Source: SAR202 cluster bacterium
Lineage (GTDB): Bacteria > Chloroflexota > Dehalococcoidia > UBA3495
Assembly: GCA_009392075.1 (NCBI GenBank)
Contig: VFHG01000107.1
Location: forward strand, 1 to 6,025
Reading direction: 5' to 3'
DNA: 6,025 nt
Part shown: one piece after another, positions 1 through 5,990 of the stretch
Layout of the letters: each line of letters starts with the position of its first letter
Numbering within the stretch: position 1 is the stretch's first letter
The notes under the pieces: model-generated
What the model saw: only the letters and a program-made list of their open reading frames with translations
What the model was told of the DNA's origin: nothing
The model's database searches: none
Translations under genes and position numbers: made by a program

Positions 1-13
1 AATGACAATGTTT

Positions 14-43
14 GAGGAAATGGGGCTTGAAGAGAGAACCCCA
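14..43 (-). terminator. Putative intrinsic terminator of the oxidoreductase gene
   Basis: Read on the - strand, 43-37 (TGGGGTT) can pair with 27-21 (AGCCCCA), giving seven pairs including one G-U, with a nine-base loop, followed by TTTCCTC. It lies about 57 bases beyond the oxidoreductase stop codon. The wobble pair works only on the - strand (C-A mismatch on +), which favours this orientation. The T tail is short, and a competing pairing (GAAATGG at 56-50 with CCATTTC at 23-17) uses the same bases. Confidence 0.4.
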
Positions 44-82
44 TCCTCTCCATTTCGTAAAGGGGGACCGAGGGGATTTCCG
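21..82. repeat. G/C-tract intergenic segment, possible dispersed repeat member
   Basis: The stretch has alternating runs of C and G (ACCCCATCC, AGGGGGACC, AGGGGATTTC) with imperfect self-complementarity. Its composition resembles the small palindromic intergenic repeats built on CCCC-T-rich and GGGG-A-rich arms found in many environmental bacteria. Only one copy is visible here, so repeat status is an inference from style alone. Confidence 0.22.
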
Positions 83-100
83 CCCTCCGCGATCCATCAA

Positions 101-1129
101 TTACTCAGGCGGCGTTAATCCACAAACCTCAGCCAGCAACTCGTAGGAGCGGACGCGGTCGGCCAGGGCATGGGTGATGGTTACTACGCTTAGGTCCCAT
201 GTCCCGTACATCTCGGCGATCTCTTCCAGTCCCTTTTTCACCTGCTCCGGGTCGCCGTCAACGCAGACGTCTTGGTACTGCTTGACGAAGGCCGCCTCAT
301 CCGCCCGGTAGAGGTACTTGGCTGCATCTTCGGGCGAGGGGATCCCGTTGGCCCGACCGGTGATGTTGAACAGCCGCGACAGGTTGCGGCTGGCCGAGAG
401 CCGCGCCGCTTCTTTCTCGGTCTCGGCGCAGACGACGTGGACGCCCACGTTAATCTTGGGCTCCGGAAATTGCTCCGACGGTTGGAAGTTCTGCCGGTAG
501 TTCGCGACTATTGCCGGACCCTCTTCTACGTTGATCCCGAAGAAATGGGCGTAGGCGAAGGGTAGCCCCAACTGAGCGGCCATGTTGGCGCTCTCGTAAC
601 GGGATCCTAGGAGCCAGACGTCGGGGACCTCTGGCTCTCCTGGCCCGGCGCTGATGCTGGAAAAGAAATGCCCGTCTTCCAGATCGTTGTTCAGGAATCC
701 CAAAAGGTCGACCACCTGACGGGGAAAGTGGCGAATCTCTTTGGGTTGGCCTGGGAAGGAAAGGGCGGCCGCGGTGATCTGATCGCTGCCCGGGGCCCGG
801 CCGATTCCCAAATCGATCCGGCCTGGGTAGAGTGAGCCCAACATGCGGAAGTTCTCCGCGACTTTGAGAGCGCTGTAATGGGAGAGCATTATTCCGCCGC
901 TGCCAACCCTGATGGAATTGGTGTGGGCTGCCACCTGACCGATCAGAATCTCCGGGCTGGTGCCGGCAAAGTTGGGCAGACTGTGGTGTTCTGCCAGCCA
1001 GTACCTCCGGTAGCCCAATTTCTCCACTTCAACGGCCAATGCTATGGTGTCGCGAAGCGCCTGGCCCGCCGACTCGCCGACACGCACCGGCGATTGGTCC
1101 ACGACGCTCAGTTCAAGTTGCTGACTCAA
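101..1129 (-). CDS. LLM-class flavin-dependent oxidoreductase (YhbW/MsnO8-like group)
   Basis: Complete 342-residue protein of the bacterial luciferase-like monooxygenase superfamily, expected to be a soluble TIM-barrel enzyme using reduced flavin. Family landmarks seen are YWLAEHH (residues 43-49), GSGGIMLSHYSALKVAE (76-92), YPGRIDLGIGRAPGSD (101-116) and PDVWLLGSRYESA (169-181). These match the group typified by E. coli YhbW, which is about the same length; the natural substrate of that group is largely unknown, so none is proposed. The start is TTG at 1129, supported by a GAGG ribosome binding site (1137-1140) seven bases upstream; no ATG or GTG sits at a suitable distance. It is transcribed away from the pst operon, with 174 bp between the two starts. 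A functional tie to phosphate is not indicated. Family assignment is confident, substrate unknown. Confidence 0.93.
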   Translation of the reverse strand: MSQQLELSVVDQSPVRVGESAGQALRDTIALAVEVEKLGYRRYWLAEHHSLPNFAGTSPEILIGQVAAHTNSIRVGSGGIMLSHYSALKVAENFRMLGSLYPGRIDLGIGRAPGSDQITAAALSFPGQPKEIRHFPRQVVDLLGFLNNDLEDGHFFSSISAGPGEPEVPDVWLLGSRYESANMAAQLGLPFAYAHFFGINVEEGPAIVANYRQNFQPSEQFPEPKINVGVHVVCAETEKEAARLSASRNLSRLFNITGRANGIPSPEDAAKYLYRADEAAFVKQYQDVCVDGDPEQVKKGLEEIAEMYGTWDLSVVTITHALADRVRSYELLAEVCGLTPPE

Positions 1130-1264
1130 ATGTAAACCTCAGATCGCCATTTCAGGTCTTCGCCGTCCCGGTAAAACTCACATTTTAGGAACGCCGGGAG
1201 TCTGATTATTATCAGTATACAAGCTGGTGCTAGGAATGGCTGGGGAAATTGACCAGCCGCCCTA
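1130..1264. promoter_or_regulatory. Divergent intergenic region with small palindromes
   Basis: This is the upstream half of the 174-bp region between the two divergent genes. It contains two short inverted repeats: TAAAA-CTCACA-TTTTA (1172-1187) and CTGAT-TATT-ATCAG (1202-1215). On the - strand, TAAAAT (1187-1182) and TATACT (1219-1214) are -10-like hexamers that could serve the oxidoreductase gene, but neither has a convincing -35 partner. I see no E. coli-type Pho box or other recognisable operator, and no gene. Confidence 0.3.
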
Positions 1265-1301
1265 TTGCGCGGCCCATTTAGAGCGCCTTATAATTTCTGC
1301 T
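1265..1301 (+). promoter_or_regulatory. Putative pstS promoter (near-leaderless)
   Basis: A perfect TATAAT lies at 1289-1294. The nearest -35 candidate is TTGCGC at 1265-1270, with an 18-base spacer and only the first three bases matching consensus. A start point seven bases after the -10 box falls at about 1301, three bases before the pstS ATG at 1304. A weak -35 is typical of activator-dependent promoters, including Pho promoters. Loose repeats GCCCTATT (1259-1266) and GCCCATTT (1272-1279) overlap the -35 area and could be activator half-sites, but this is speculative. Confidence 0.5.
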
Positions 1302-1303
1302 GA

Positions 1304-2317
1304 ATGAAGACAAGGAACTTGATCGTAACCCGTTCTCTGGGCTGGAAAGCCTGGGGGGCGGCTTTTTTTTGCGCCATGTGCGCCCTTGTCGCCTGCGGGG
1401 CCGGAACAACGGACATCGACGGCTCTAGCACGGTCTTTCCGATAACGGAGGCGATGGTTGAAGACTGGGGCGATTCCATCGGCGGGTCTGCCAGAGTGGT
1501 CATCGGAATCTCGGGAACCGGCGGAGGGTTCAAGAAATTTTGTGACGGAGAAACCGACATCAACGATGCTTCTAGGCCGATCAAGGCCAGCGAGGTGCTT
1601 AAATGTGCCGAGGGCGGGATCGAATTCATCGAACTTCCAGTTGCTTTAGACGGTTTGACGCTGGGTGTGAACCCGGATAATGATTTCGTTAGCTGCTTGA
1701 CCATTGAAGAACTCCACACCATGTGGGCTCCGGAAGCTGAGGGAGTGATTGACCGATGGAATCAGGTCCGCGCGGACTGGCCGGACGAGAAGCTCCGGCT
1801 CTATGGGCCAGGCGTGGATTCGGGAACCTTTGATTATTTCACGGAGACCATTAACGGTGAGGCGCAATCATCCCGGGGAGATTTCACCTCCAGTGAGCGG
1901 GATAACGTCTTGGTGCGCGGGATCGCCGGGGACCGGGGCAGTCTCGGTTACTTCGGTTACTCATACTTCGTGGAGAACCGAGATATCTTGAAGATGGTGG
2001 CCGTCGACAGCGGGAACGGCTGTATAAAACCCACGGATGAGACTATCAACAACGGCTCCTACTCACCGCTATCCCGGCCCCTTTTCATCTATGTCAGTAA
2101 AAAGGCATGGAAAGAGCCGGATGTTAAGGACTTCGTCAGCTATTTCGTGAGCTACGATCGAGCCGATCTCCTCCGAGATCTGGGGTTCGTCCCGTTCCCG
2201 GAGAGAGTGCATGACTTGGTTCTAGACCGATTTCAACGTGGACTTTCCGGGACGATATTTGGAGGACAAAATCCTCAACACGGTACGGTTGAAGAAATTC
2301 TGGCGGCTAACCAATGA
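1304..2317 (+). CDS. pstS: Phosphate ABC transporter substrate-binding lipoprotein PstS
   Basis: Encodes a 337-residue periplasmic-type phosphate-binding protein anchored as a lipoprotein. The N-terminus has basic residues, a hydrophobic stretch and a lipobox LVAC ending at Cys31. Phosphate-binding segments of the PstS family are visible: DGSSTVFP (39-46), SGTGGGFKKF (70-79), NDASRPI (87-93) and GPGVDSGTFDYF (168-179), the last corresponding to the Ser-Gly-Thr anion-binding loop. Four further cysteines (80, 101, 131, 240) could form two disulphides in the exported protein. The ATG at 1304 has no Shine-Dalgarno sequence in front; the TATAAT at 1289-1294 suggests a leaderless mRNA. The next in-frame ATG (residue 25) would destroy the signal peptide, so 1304 is preferred. 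First gene of the pst operon; its stop overlaps an ATG (ATGA, 2314-2317). Confidence 0.96.
   Translation: MKTRNLIVTRSLGWKAWGAAFFCAMCALVACGAGTTDIDGSSTVFPITEAMVEDWGDSIGGSARVVIGISGTGGGFKKFCDGETDINDASRPIKASEVLKCAEGGIEFIELPVALDGLTLGVNPDNDFVSCLTIEELHTMWAPEAEGVIDRWNQVRADWPDEKLRLYGPGVDSGTFDYFTETINGEAQSSRGDFTSSERDNVLVRGIAGDRGSLGYFGYSYFVENRDILKMVAVDSGNGCIKPTDETINNGSYSPLSRPLFIYVSKKAWKEPDVKDFVSYFVSYDRADLLRDLGFVPFPERVHDLVLDRFQRGLSGTIFGGQNPQHGTVEEILAANQ
1346..1370 (+). terminator. Terminator-like hairpin inside the pstS signal-peptide region
   Basis: AAAGCC (1346-1351) and GGCTTT (1360-1365) are perfect six-base arms with an eight-base G-rich loop, and the T run continues to 1370 (eight T in total). This has the form of an intrinsic terminator 43 bases into pstS. 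An overlapping hairpin, GGCT (1340-1343) with AGCC (1348-1351) around GGAA, would exclude it, as in attenuators. It may be a coincidence of codons for Lys-Ala and Gly-Ala-Ala-Phe-Phe. Confidence 0.27.
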
Positions 2318-2370
2318 TATATGTTAATGATCACTCACCGGCCGCCGTTCAGCGTGAGGAGCGCGATTAG
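2314..2370 (+). CDS. Possible 18-codon mini-ORF bridging pstS and pstC
   Basis: The ATG overlaps the pstS stop as ATGA (2314-2317). The reading frame then runs through the whole 55-base gap and ends with TAG at 2368-2370, two bases before the pstC TTG. The pstC ribosome binding site (GAGGAG) lies inside it as two Glu codons. The predicted peptide begins [10 protein letters not shown] and has no hydrophobic segment. It is too short for coding statistics and may be chance. If translated, it could carry ribosomes from pstS to pstC. Confidence 0.2.
   Translation: MIYVNDHSPAAVQREERD
2356..2361 (+). promoter_or_regulatory. Ribosome binding site of pstC
   Basis: GAGGAG lies 11 bases before the TTG at 2373, longer spacing than usual. 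The frame is closed by TGA at 2355-2357 with no ATG or GTG in between, so this site and the TTG define the start. CTCAC (2334-2338) can pair with GTGAG (2354-2358), which would partly mask the site. Confidence 0.6.
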
Positions 2371-2372
2371 CA

Positions 2373-3305
2373 TTGGCTAGAAACGTGGTAAGCCCTCCTT
2401 TGGGCAAGGGAGCTAGGAGTGCCTGGAAGCGGACGTTCTCCGAACGGTCCATCGCCGTAGCCCTGTTCCTTTCTGCTTTCTTGTCAATCCTGATCACCGT
2501 CGGCATCGTGGCCGTGCTGTTATTTGAGGCCCTCACCTTCTTCGGCGACGTTACGTTCTGGGAATTCATCACCGGAACGCGCTGGACACCCCTGTTCTCT
2601 TCCAAGCAGTTCGGCGTTTTGGCGTTGGTCGCAGGCACAACGTTGACCGCGTTACTGGCGATGCTGGTGGCGTTGCCCTTGGGCCTGCTCAGCGCCATCT
2701 ATCTCAGCGAATATGCGCCCGACCGGATACGCCGGTTGGTCAAACCCATCTTGGAGGTCCTGGCCGGCATACCCACCGTGGTCTATGGCTATTTCGCGTT
2801 GTTGTTCGTTACTCCCATCTTGCGCGATATCTCGGGCGACATTGCGGTGTTCAACGCGTTGAGTGCCTCCATAGTCATGGGAATAATGATCTTGCCGATG
2901 GTCTCCAGCCTTAGTGAAGACGCCATGCGTTCGGTGCCCCGAAACTTGCGGGAGGCGGCCTACGCCCTGGGTTCCACCAAACTGGAGGTCTCCACTCTGG
3001 TGGTCGTGCCGGCAGCCCTTTCCGGCATCATGTCCGCGTTCATCCTAGCGGTGTCCCGGGCCATCGGCGAAACAATGATCGTCACCATAGCGGCGGGGCA
3101 GAATCCCAGCTTCACACTCAACCCATTCGTGCCGATCGAGACCATGACTGCCTACATCGTCCAGGTCAGCCAGGGAGATGCGCCCGCTGGGTCCATAGAA
3201 TTCAAGACCATCTTCGCGGTGGCCCTGCTGCTCTTCGTCATGACGCTGGTGATGAACCTGCTTAGCCAATACGTGGTTAGCCGGTTCCGGGAGGAGTACG
3301 AGTAG
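2373..3305 (+). CDS. pstC: Phosphate ABC transporter permease PstC
   Basis: Encodes a 310-residue inner-membrane permease, close to the usual PstC length. About six hydrophobic segments are visible, near residues 28-52, 82-110, 128-150, 158-180, 214-240 and 278-300. The cytoplasmic coupling loop that contacts the ATPase is the EAA-type motif [14 protein letters not shown] (193-206), followed by SRAIGET (228-234), typical of PstC and Pst[16 protein letters not shown] (130-144) is another family segment. The start is TTG at 2373, the only usable start after the in-frame TGA at 2355; the next candidate, GTG at 2385, is too far from the ribosome binding site. It lies 55 bp after pstS and overlaps pstA by one base. 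It should form the channel heterodimer with PstA. Confidence 0.96.
   Translation: MARNVVSPPLGKGARSAWKRTFSERSIAVALFLSAFLSILITVGIVAVLLFEALTFFGDVTFWEFITGTRWTPLFSSKQFGVLALVAGTTLTALLAMLVALPLGLLSAIYLSEYAPDRIRRLVKPILEVLAGIPTVVYGYFALLFVTPILRDISGDIAVFNALSASIVMGIMILPMVSSLSEDAMRSVPRNLREAAYALGSTKLEVSTLVVVPAALSGIMSAFILAVSRAIGETMIVTIAAGQNPSFTLNPFVPIETMTAYIVQVSQGDAPAGSIEFKTIFAVALLLFVMTLVMNLLSQYVVSRFREEYE
3289..3296 (+). promoter_or_regulatory. Ribosome binding site of pstA
   Basis: GGGAGGAG lies eight bases before the GTG at 3305, an almost ideal Shine-Dalgarno inside the last codons of pstC. It decides the start and, with the one-base overlap, implies translational coupling. Confidence 0.8.
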
Positions 3306-4186
3306 TGGCGGTGATTCCTCAATCAGAGTTCCAGCGGAGGCGGGCCCGCCGAAAGTGGATGGGCCGTGGTTTCCACGGGCTTTGTTTGCTGTCTGTGTGC
3401 ATAGCTCTGGGCATGCTGGCGGTGCTGCTGATCTACCTGTTGCAACAAGGCGTGACCGGGATCGATTGGAGCTTCCTGACCAGTTTCCCATCTCGTCACC
3501 CTGATAAGGCTGGTATCAAAGCCGCGATGCTGGGAAGCATCTACGTTGTGCTGGTGGCCGGAGTAGTCTCTTTCACCCTGGGTGTGGCCACAGCGCTATT
3601 TCTTGAGGAGTACGCCACCCGGAGCAAATTCGCCAAGATAGCCAAAATAAACATCGCCAACCTGGCCGGCGTGCCGTCCATCGTGTACGGAATCCTTGGC
3701 TTGCAGATATTCGTGCACAGCATGCATCTGGGTAGCAGCGTGCTGGCCGGCGGGTTCACGCTGGCGTTGTTAGTCCTGCCCATCGTGATCGTTGCCGCCA
3801 GTGAGGCAGTTCGTGCGGTGCCGCCGTCGTTACGGGAAGGGTCCTACGCGTTGGGCGCCACCCGCTGGCAGGTCATCTGGCACATGGTGATACCTCAGGC
3901 TTTCCCCGGCATCTTGACCGGGGTCATCTTGGCCGTCAGCCGGGCCATTGGCGAAACGGCGCCCCTCATCGCCATGGGCGCGTTGGCGTTTGTGCCATTT
4001 ACGCCGGACAGCCCGTTAAGCCGATTCACGGTGCTGCCCATCCAGATATTCAACTGGACCTCCCGCCCCCAGGAAGGGTTCCGGGAGACTGCGGCAGCCG
4101 GTATAATCGTTCTGCTGGTCATACTCCTGGTGATGAACGCGGGCGCCGTGATACTCCGCAACCGTTTCCAGAACAAATGGGAATGA
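3305..4186 (+). CDS. pstA: Phosphate ABC transporter permease PstA
   Basis: Encodes a 293-residue permease that pairs with PstC in the membrane. A basic N-terminus (RRRARRK, residues 11-17) precedes about six hydrophobic segments, near 24-47, 74-100, 115-136, 145-165, 198-228 and 262-284. The ATPase-coupling loop is REGSYALGATRWQV (177-190), followed by SRAIGETAPL (212-221), which distinguishes PstA from PstC. LAGVPSIVYGILGL (120-133) mirrors the PstC segment, as expected for homologous partners. The start is GTG at 3305, overlapping the pstC stop as TAGTG, with an excellent ribosome binding site. The stop TGA (4184-4186) overlaps an ATG. A second GTG at 3311 is possible but worse placed. Confidence 0.96.
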   Translation: MAVIPQSEFQRRRARRKWMGRGFHGLCLLSVCIALGMLAVLLIYLLQQGVTGIDWSFLTSFPSRHPDKAGIKAAMLGSIYVVLVAGVVSFTLGVATALFLEEYATRSKFAKIAKINIANLAGVPSIVYGILGLQIFVHSMHLGSSVLAGGFTLALLVLPIVIVAASEAVRAVPPSLREGSYALGATRWQVIWHMVIPQAFPGILTGVILAVSRAIGETAPLIAMGALAFVPFTPDSPLSRFTVLPIQIFNWTSRPQEGFRETAAAGIIVLLVILLVMNAGAVILRNRFQNKWE

Positions 4187-4248
4187 CGGAGACCTCAAGT
4201 CCAGATTTCTTCCCCAACAGCCTGAAAGCACACTCTGAGAATCGATAG
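4183..4248 (+). CDS. Possible 21-codon mini-ORF, in frame with pstB
   Basis: The ATG overlaps the pstA stop as ATGA (4183-4186). The frame ends at TAG (4246-4248) and is the same frame as pstB, whose TTG lies five sense codons later. The predicted peptide begins MTETSSPDFF and is polar, like an N-terminal tail. Two readings are possible: an independent bridging peptide, or the original N-terminal extension of PstB cut off by one nonsense change or a sequence error. No strong ribosome binding site precedes the ATG, so it would depend on re-initiation after pstA. Confidence 0.25.
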   Translation: MTETSSPDFFPNSLKAHSENR

Positions 4249-4254
4249 AGGATA

Positions 4255-4260
4255 GAAGGA
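4255..4260 (+). promoter_or_regulatory. Weakly placed ribosome binding site of pstB
   Basis: GAAGGA is only three bases from the TTG at 4264; a second candidate, GAGG at 4248-4251, is 12 bases away. Neither spacing is optimal, but the in-frame TAG at 4246-4248 leaves TTG as the only usable start that keeps the full ATPase domain. Confidence 0.4.
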
Positions 4261-4263
4261 AGA

Positions 4264-5037
4264 TTGCAAGACCAGGATTTCATCCTTCAGACCCGCGGAC
4301 TAAGTGTCTTTTACGACACTAAGAAAGCAGTCACCGATGTCGACCTGGATGTGGCTCGAAACCGCATCACGGCGATCATCGGGCCGTCGGGCTGTGGCAA
4401 AAGCACGTTGCTACGCTGCTTCAACCGGATGAACGACCTGATACCCTCGGCGCGAGTGGAAGGGCAGGTGTTGTTCGACGGTCTCGACCTCTACGGACAT
4501 GACGTTGACCCCACCGAAATACGCTATGAGATCGGGATGGTGTTCCAGCGGCCCAACCCCTTCCCCAAGACCATCTACGACAATGTGGCTTTCGGGCCAC
4601 GGATCAATGGCTTCCAGGGCAACTTAGCTGAGTTGGTCGAGCGGTCTTTGGTCCGAGCGGCCCTTTGGGATGAGGTCAAAGACCGGCTCAATGCAAGCGC
4701 TTTGTCCCTCTCGGGTGGCCAACAACAGCGGCTCTGCATCGCAAGGGCTCTGGCCGTAGAGCCCAGGGTGATATTGATGGACGAGCCATGTTCGGCGTTG
4801 GACCCCATCGCCACCTTGGCCATCGAGGAACTGATGCGGGAGCTGTCCGAAGACTATTCCATCGTCATCGTGACCCACAACATGCAGCAGGCGGCTCGCG
4901 TGTCCCACTACACCGCGTTTTTGATGGTGGAAGAAGCAAGAGTGGGATTCCTAGTTGAATTCGGCGAGAGCCGGCAGATCTTCACCAACCCGGAGGACGA
5001 ACGGACTGAGGCCTACATCACCGGCAGGTTCGGATAG
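4264..5037 (+). CDS. pstB: Phosphate ABC transporter ATP-binding protein PstB
   Basis: Encodes a 257-residue cytoplasmic ATPase, the same length as E. coli PstB. All nucleotide-binding motifs are intact: Walker [10 protein letters not shown] (40-48), Q-loop at Gln95 within the PstB-typical [18 protein letters not shown] (94-111), signature LSGGQQQR (149-156), Walker B VILMDEP (169-175) with catalytic Glu174, D-loop SALD (177-180) and switch His205. The C-terminus [12 protein letters not shown] is also typical of PstB. Relative to E. coli there is a small insertion near residues 222-228 (VEEARVG), which I recall as common outside proteobacteria. The start is TTG at 4264. The same frame is open further upstream beyond a single TAG, so the native N-terminus could be longer. 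Confidence 0.96.
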   Translation: MQDQDFILQTRGLSVFYDTKKAVTDVDLDVARNRITAIIGPSGCGKSTLLRCFNRMNDLIPSARVEGQVLFDGLDLYGHDVDPTEIRYEIGMVFQRPNPFPKTIYDNVAFGPRINGFQGNLAELVERSLVRAALWDEVKDRLNASALSLSGGQQQRLCIARALAVEPRVILMDEPCSALDPIATLAIEELMRELSEDYSIVIVTHNMQQAARVSHYTAFLMVEEARVGFLVEFGESRQIFTNPEDERTEAYITGRFG

Positions 5038-5052
5038 GCTGAGAAGGGAGTC

Positions 5053-5130
5053 ATGGTCAGAGCTGATTTTGCCTCAAGGCCAAACAAGCTGCGGGAATGC
5101 GTCGTGGATCGAGGAGGTTCCCATGGTTAG
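5053..5130 (+). CDS. Possible 25-codon mini-ORF overlapping the phoU start
   Basis: ATG at 5053 follows the pstB stop by 15 bases and has AAGGGAG (5044-5050) just in front. The frame ends at TAG 5128-5130, just inside phoU, whose ATG is at 5123, giving an eight-base overlap. Its first six residues, MVRADF, are identical to those of PhoU, and the DNA differs there only at synonymous third positions. The rest is unlike PhoU. It may be a remnant of a duplicated phoU start or a coupling peptide; translation is unproven. Confidence 0.28.
   Translation: MVRADFASRPNKLRECVVDRGGSHG
5111..5117 (+). promoter_or_regulatory. Ribosome binding site of phoU
   Basis: GAGGAGG lies five bases before the ATG at 5123. 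This strong site fixes the phoU start and rules out the longer in-frame start at 4955 inside pstB. Confidence 0.8.
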
Positions 5131-5794
5131 GGCTGATTTCGATCGAAGTCTGGAAGAACTTGAGGCCGAGCTTATCGGCCTGGGCGAGATGGTTGAGAAG
5201 GCAATCGTCAAGTCAATGGACGCCCTCGCGCGCCGGGACTTGGCTTTGGCGTATGAAGTTGTTGCCGAAGACGACCAGATCGATGAGAAGCGCTTCGAGC
5301 TGGAAGAGAAGTGCATCAACCTTATCGCCACACAGCAACCCTTGGCCGTTGACCTCAGGACCTTGCTTGCCGTTCTGCATATAGCCGTGGAACTGGAGCG
5401 GATGGGTGACTACGCAGAGGGAATCGGCAAGATATGTATGATCATTGGCGAAGATGAGTCGGTGGAGACACCCCAGCAACTACCTCAGATGGCCCGGATG
5501 GGAGTGGCCATGCTGCAGAGAAGCCTGAAATCGCTGATGGACCGGGACACCGATCTGGCCGATGAAGTCTGGGACTCGGATGACGAAGTAGACGCGCTAT
5601 ATGACGCGGTCTGCCACCAGATCTTTTTGGACATGGGACAGAATCCAAAAACCATCGAGGCTGCGACCCATTTCCTTTGGGTGGCCCACGACCTGGAACG
5701 GATCGCAGACCGCGCGACCAACATCGCTGAGAGGGTGATATTCGTCGTTACCGGGCGGATCGGGCGTTACAAACCCCCGAGAGAGTTAAACTAG
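5123..5794 (+). CDS. phoU: Phosphate transport system accessory protein PhoU
   Basis: Encodes 223 residues, the normal length for a two-repeat PhoU. The protein is almost entirely helical, with two similar three-helix units around residues 10-110 and 120-210. Each unit carries the metal-binding E-xxx-D signature: ERMGDYAEGI (92-101) and ERIADRATNIAE (192-203). The QQPLAVDLRTLLAVLHIAVELERMGDYA stretch begins at residue 71 and is highly characteristic. PhoU is a cytoplasmic regulator that restrains the Pst transporter and, in many bacteria, the PhoR sensor kinase when phosphate is sufficient. The start at ATG 5123 is set by the strong ribosome binding site; the frame is open back to 4955, but that would overlap pstB. 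It is last in the operon, 85 bp after pstB, with no phoR or phoB in view. Confidence 0.95.
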   Translation: MVRADFDRSLEELEAELIGLGEMVEKAIVKSMDALARRDLALAYEVVAEDDQIDEKRFELEEKCINLIATQQPLAVDLRTLLAVLHIAVELERMGDYAEGIGKICMIIGEDESVETPQQLPQMARMGVAMLQRSLKSLMDRDTDLADEVWDSDDEVDALYDAVCHQIFLDMGQNPKTIEAATHFLWVAHDLERIADRATNIAERVIFVVTGRIGRYKPPRELN

Positions 5795-5819
5795 ACGCCA
5801 TTATCAGGTCTATTTTCTT
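5788..5819 (+). terminator. Weak putative terminator after phoU
   Basis: TAGAC (5792-5796, including the phoU stop) can pair with GTCTA (5808-5812), followed by TTTTCTT. Outer A-T pairs (5788-5790 with 5814-5816) may extend the stem. The stem is short and AT-rich, so termination strength is doubtful. Confidence 0.28.
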
Positions 5820-5867
5820 ATGCGGTCAGGCTCGTATTCCTGCCTACCCGTTAGTAATCATGTGCTG

Positions 5868-5873
5868 TATAAT
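5868..5873 (+). promoter_or_regulatory. Isolated -10-like TATAAT
   Basis: A perfect TATAAT with no recognisable -35 at 16-18 bases upstream, as at pstS. Transcription would start near 5880, about 110 bases before the ATG at 5991. The 5795-5990 stretch contains no other supported gene. It has a GGAGT-GACCG-ACTCC hairpin (5931-5945) and an imperfect palindrome (5972-5988) just before that ATG. Confidence 0.28.
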
Positions 5874-5990
5874 TATGGTAGAAGATTGAGCGTGGGCGTT
5901 GTGAGGGTGGTGGGCTGGTTGTAGGTATACGGAGTGACCGACTCCTACTGCGAATCGAGATGTCAACCGAGATCATGGTACCCATCATTT

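Larger units (their letters stand above)
5053..5141 (+). repeat. Direct repeat of the phoU start region
   Basis: Positions 5053-5071 and 5123-5141 match at 16 of 19 bases, offset by 70 bases. The three differences are all transitions at codon third positions (GTC/GTT, AGA/AGG, TTT/TTC). Similarity extends weakly upstream over the purine-rich ribosome binding site and fades after the repeated segment. Confidence 0.6.

Noticed and set aside
1249..1254. TTGACC as a -35 box for pstS
   Set aside because: It is 34 bases from the TATAAT at 1289, far beyond a workable spacer, and no -10 box lies at the right distance.
1130..1303. Classical Pho box upstream of pstS
   Set aside because: No match to the E. 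coli PhoB or Bacillus PhoP direct-repeat consensus was found; the GCCC-ATT repeats near 1259-1279 are too loose to call.
1288..1722. 144-codon ORF on the - strand across the pstS start
   Set aside because: Antisense to the clear pstS signal and binding loops and would run through its promoter; low-complexity Ser/Pro-rich shadow.
3045..3491. 148-codon ORF on the - strand
   Set aside because: It lies antisense to conserved pstC and pstA and shows no domain-like pattern; a shadow of their codon use.
4955..5122. Longer phoU starting at 4955 (279 residues)
   Set aside because: It would overlap the conserved C-terminus of pstB, and the added residues are unlike PhoU. The ATG at 5123 has a strong ribosome binding site and gives the normal family length.
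5821..5850. tRNA-like TTC-containing segment
   Set aside because: There is no acceptor stem or cloverleaf arms; only a short AGGC/GCCT repeat is present.
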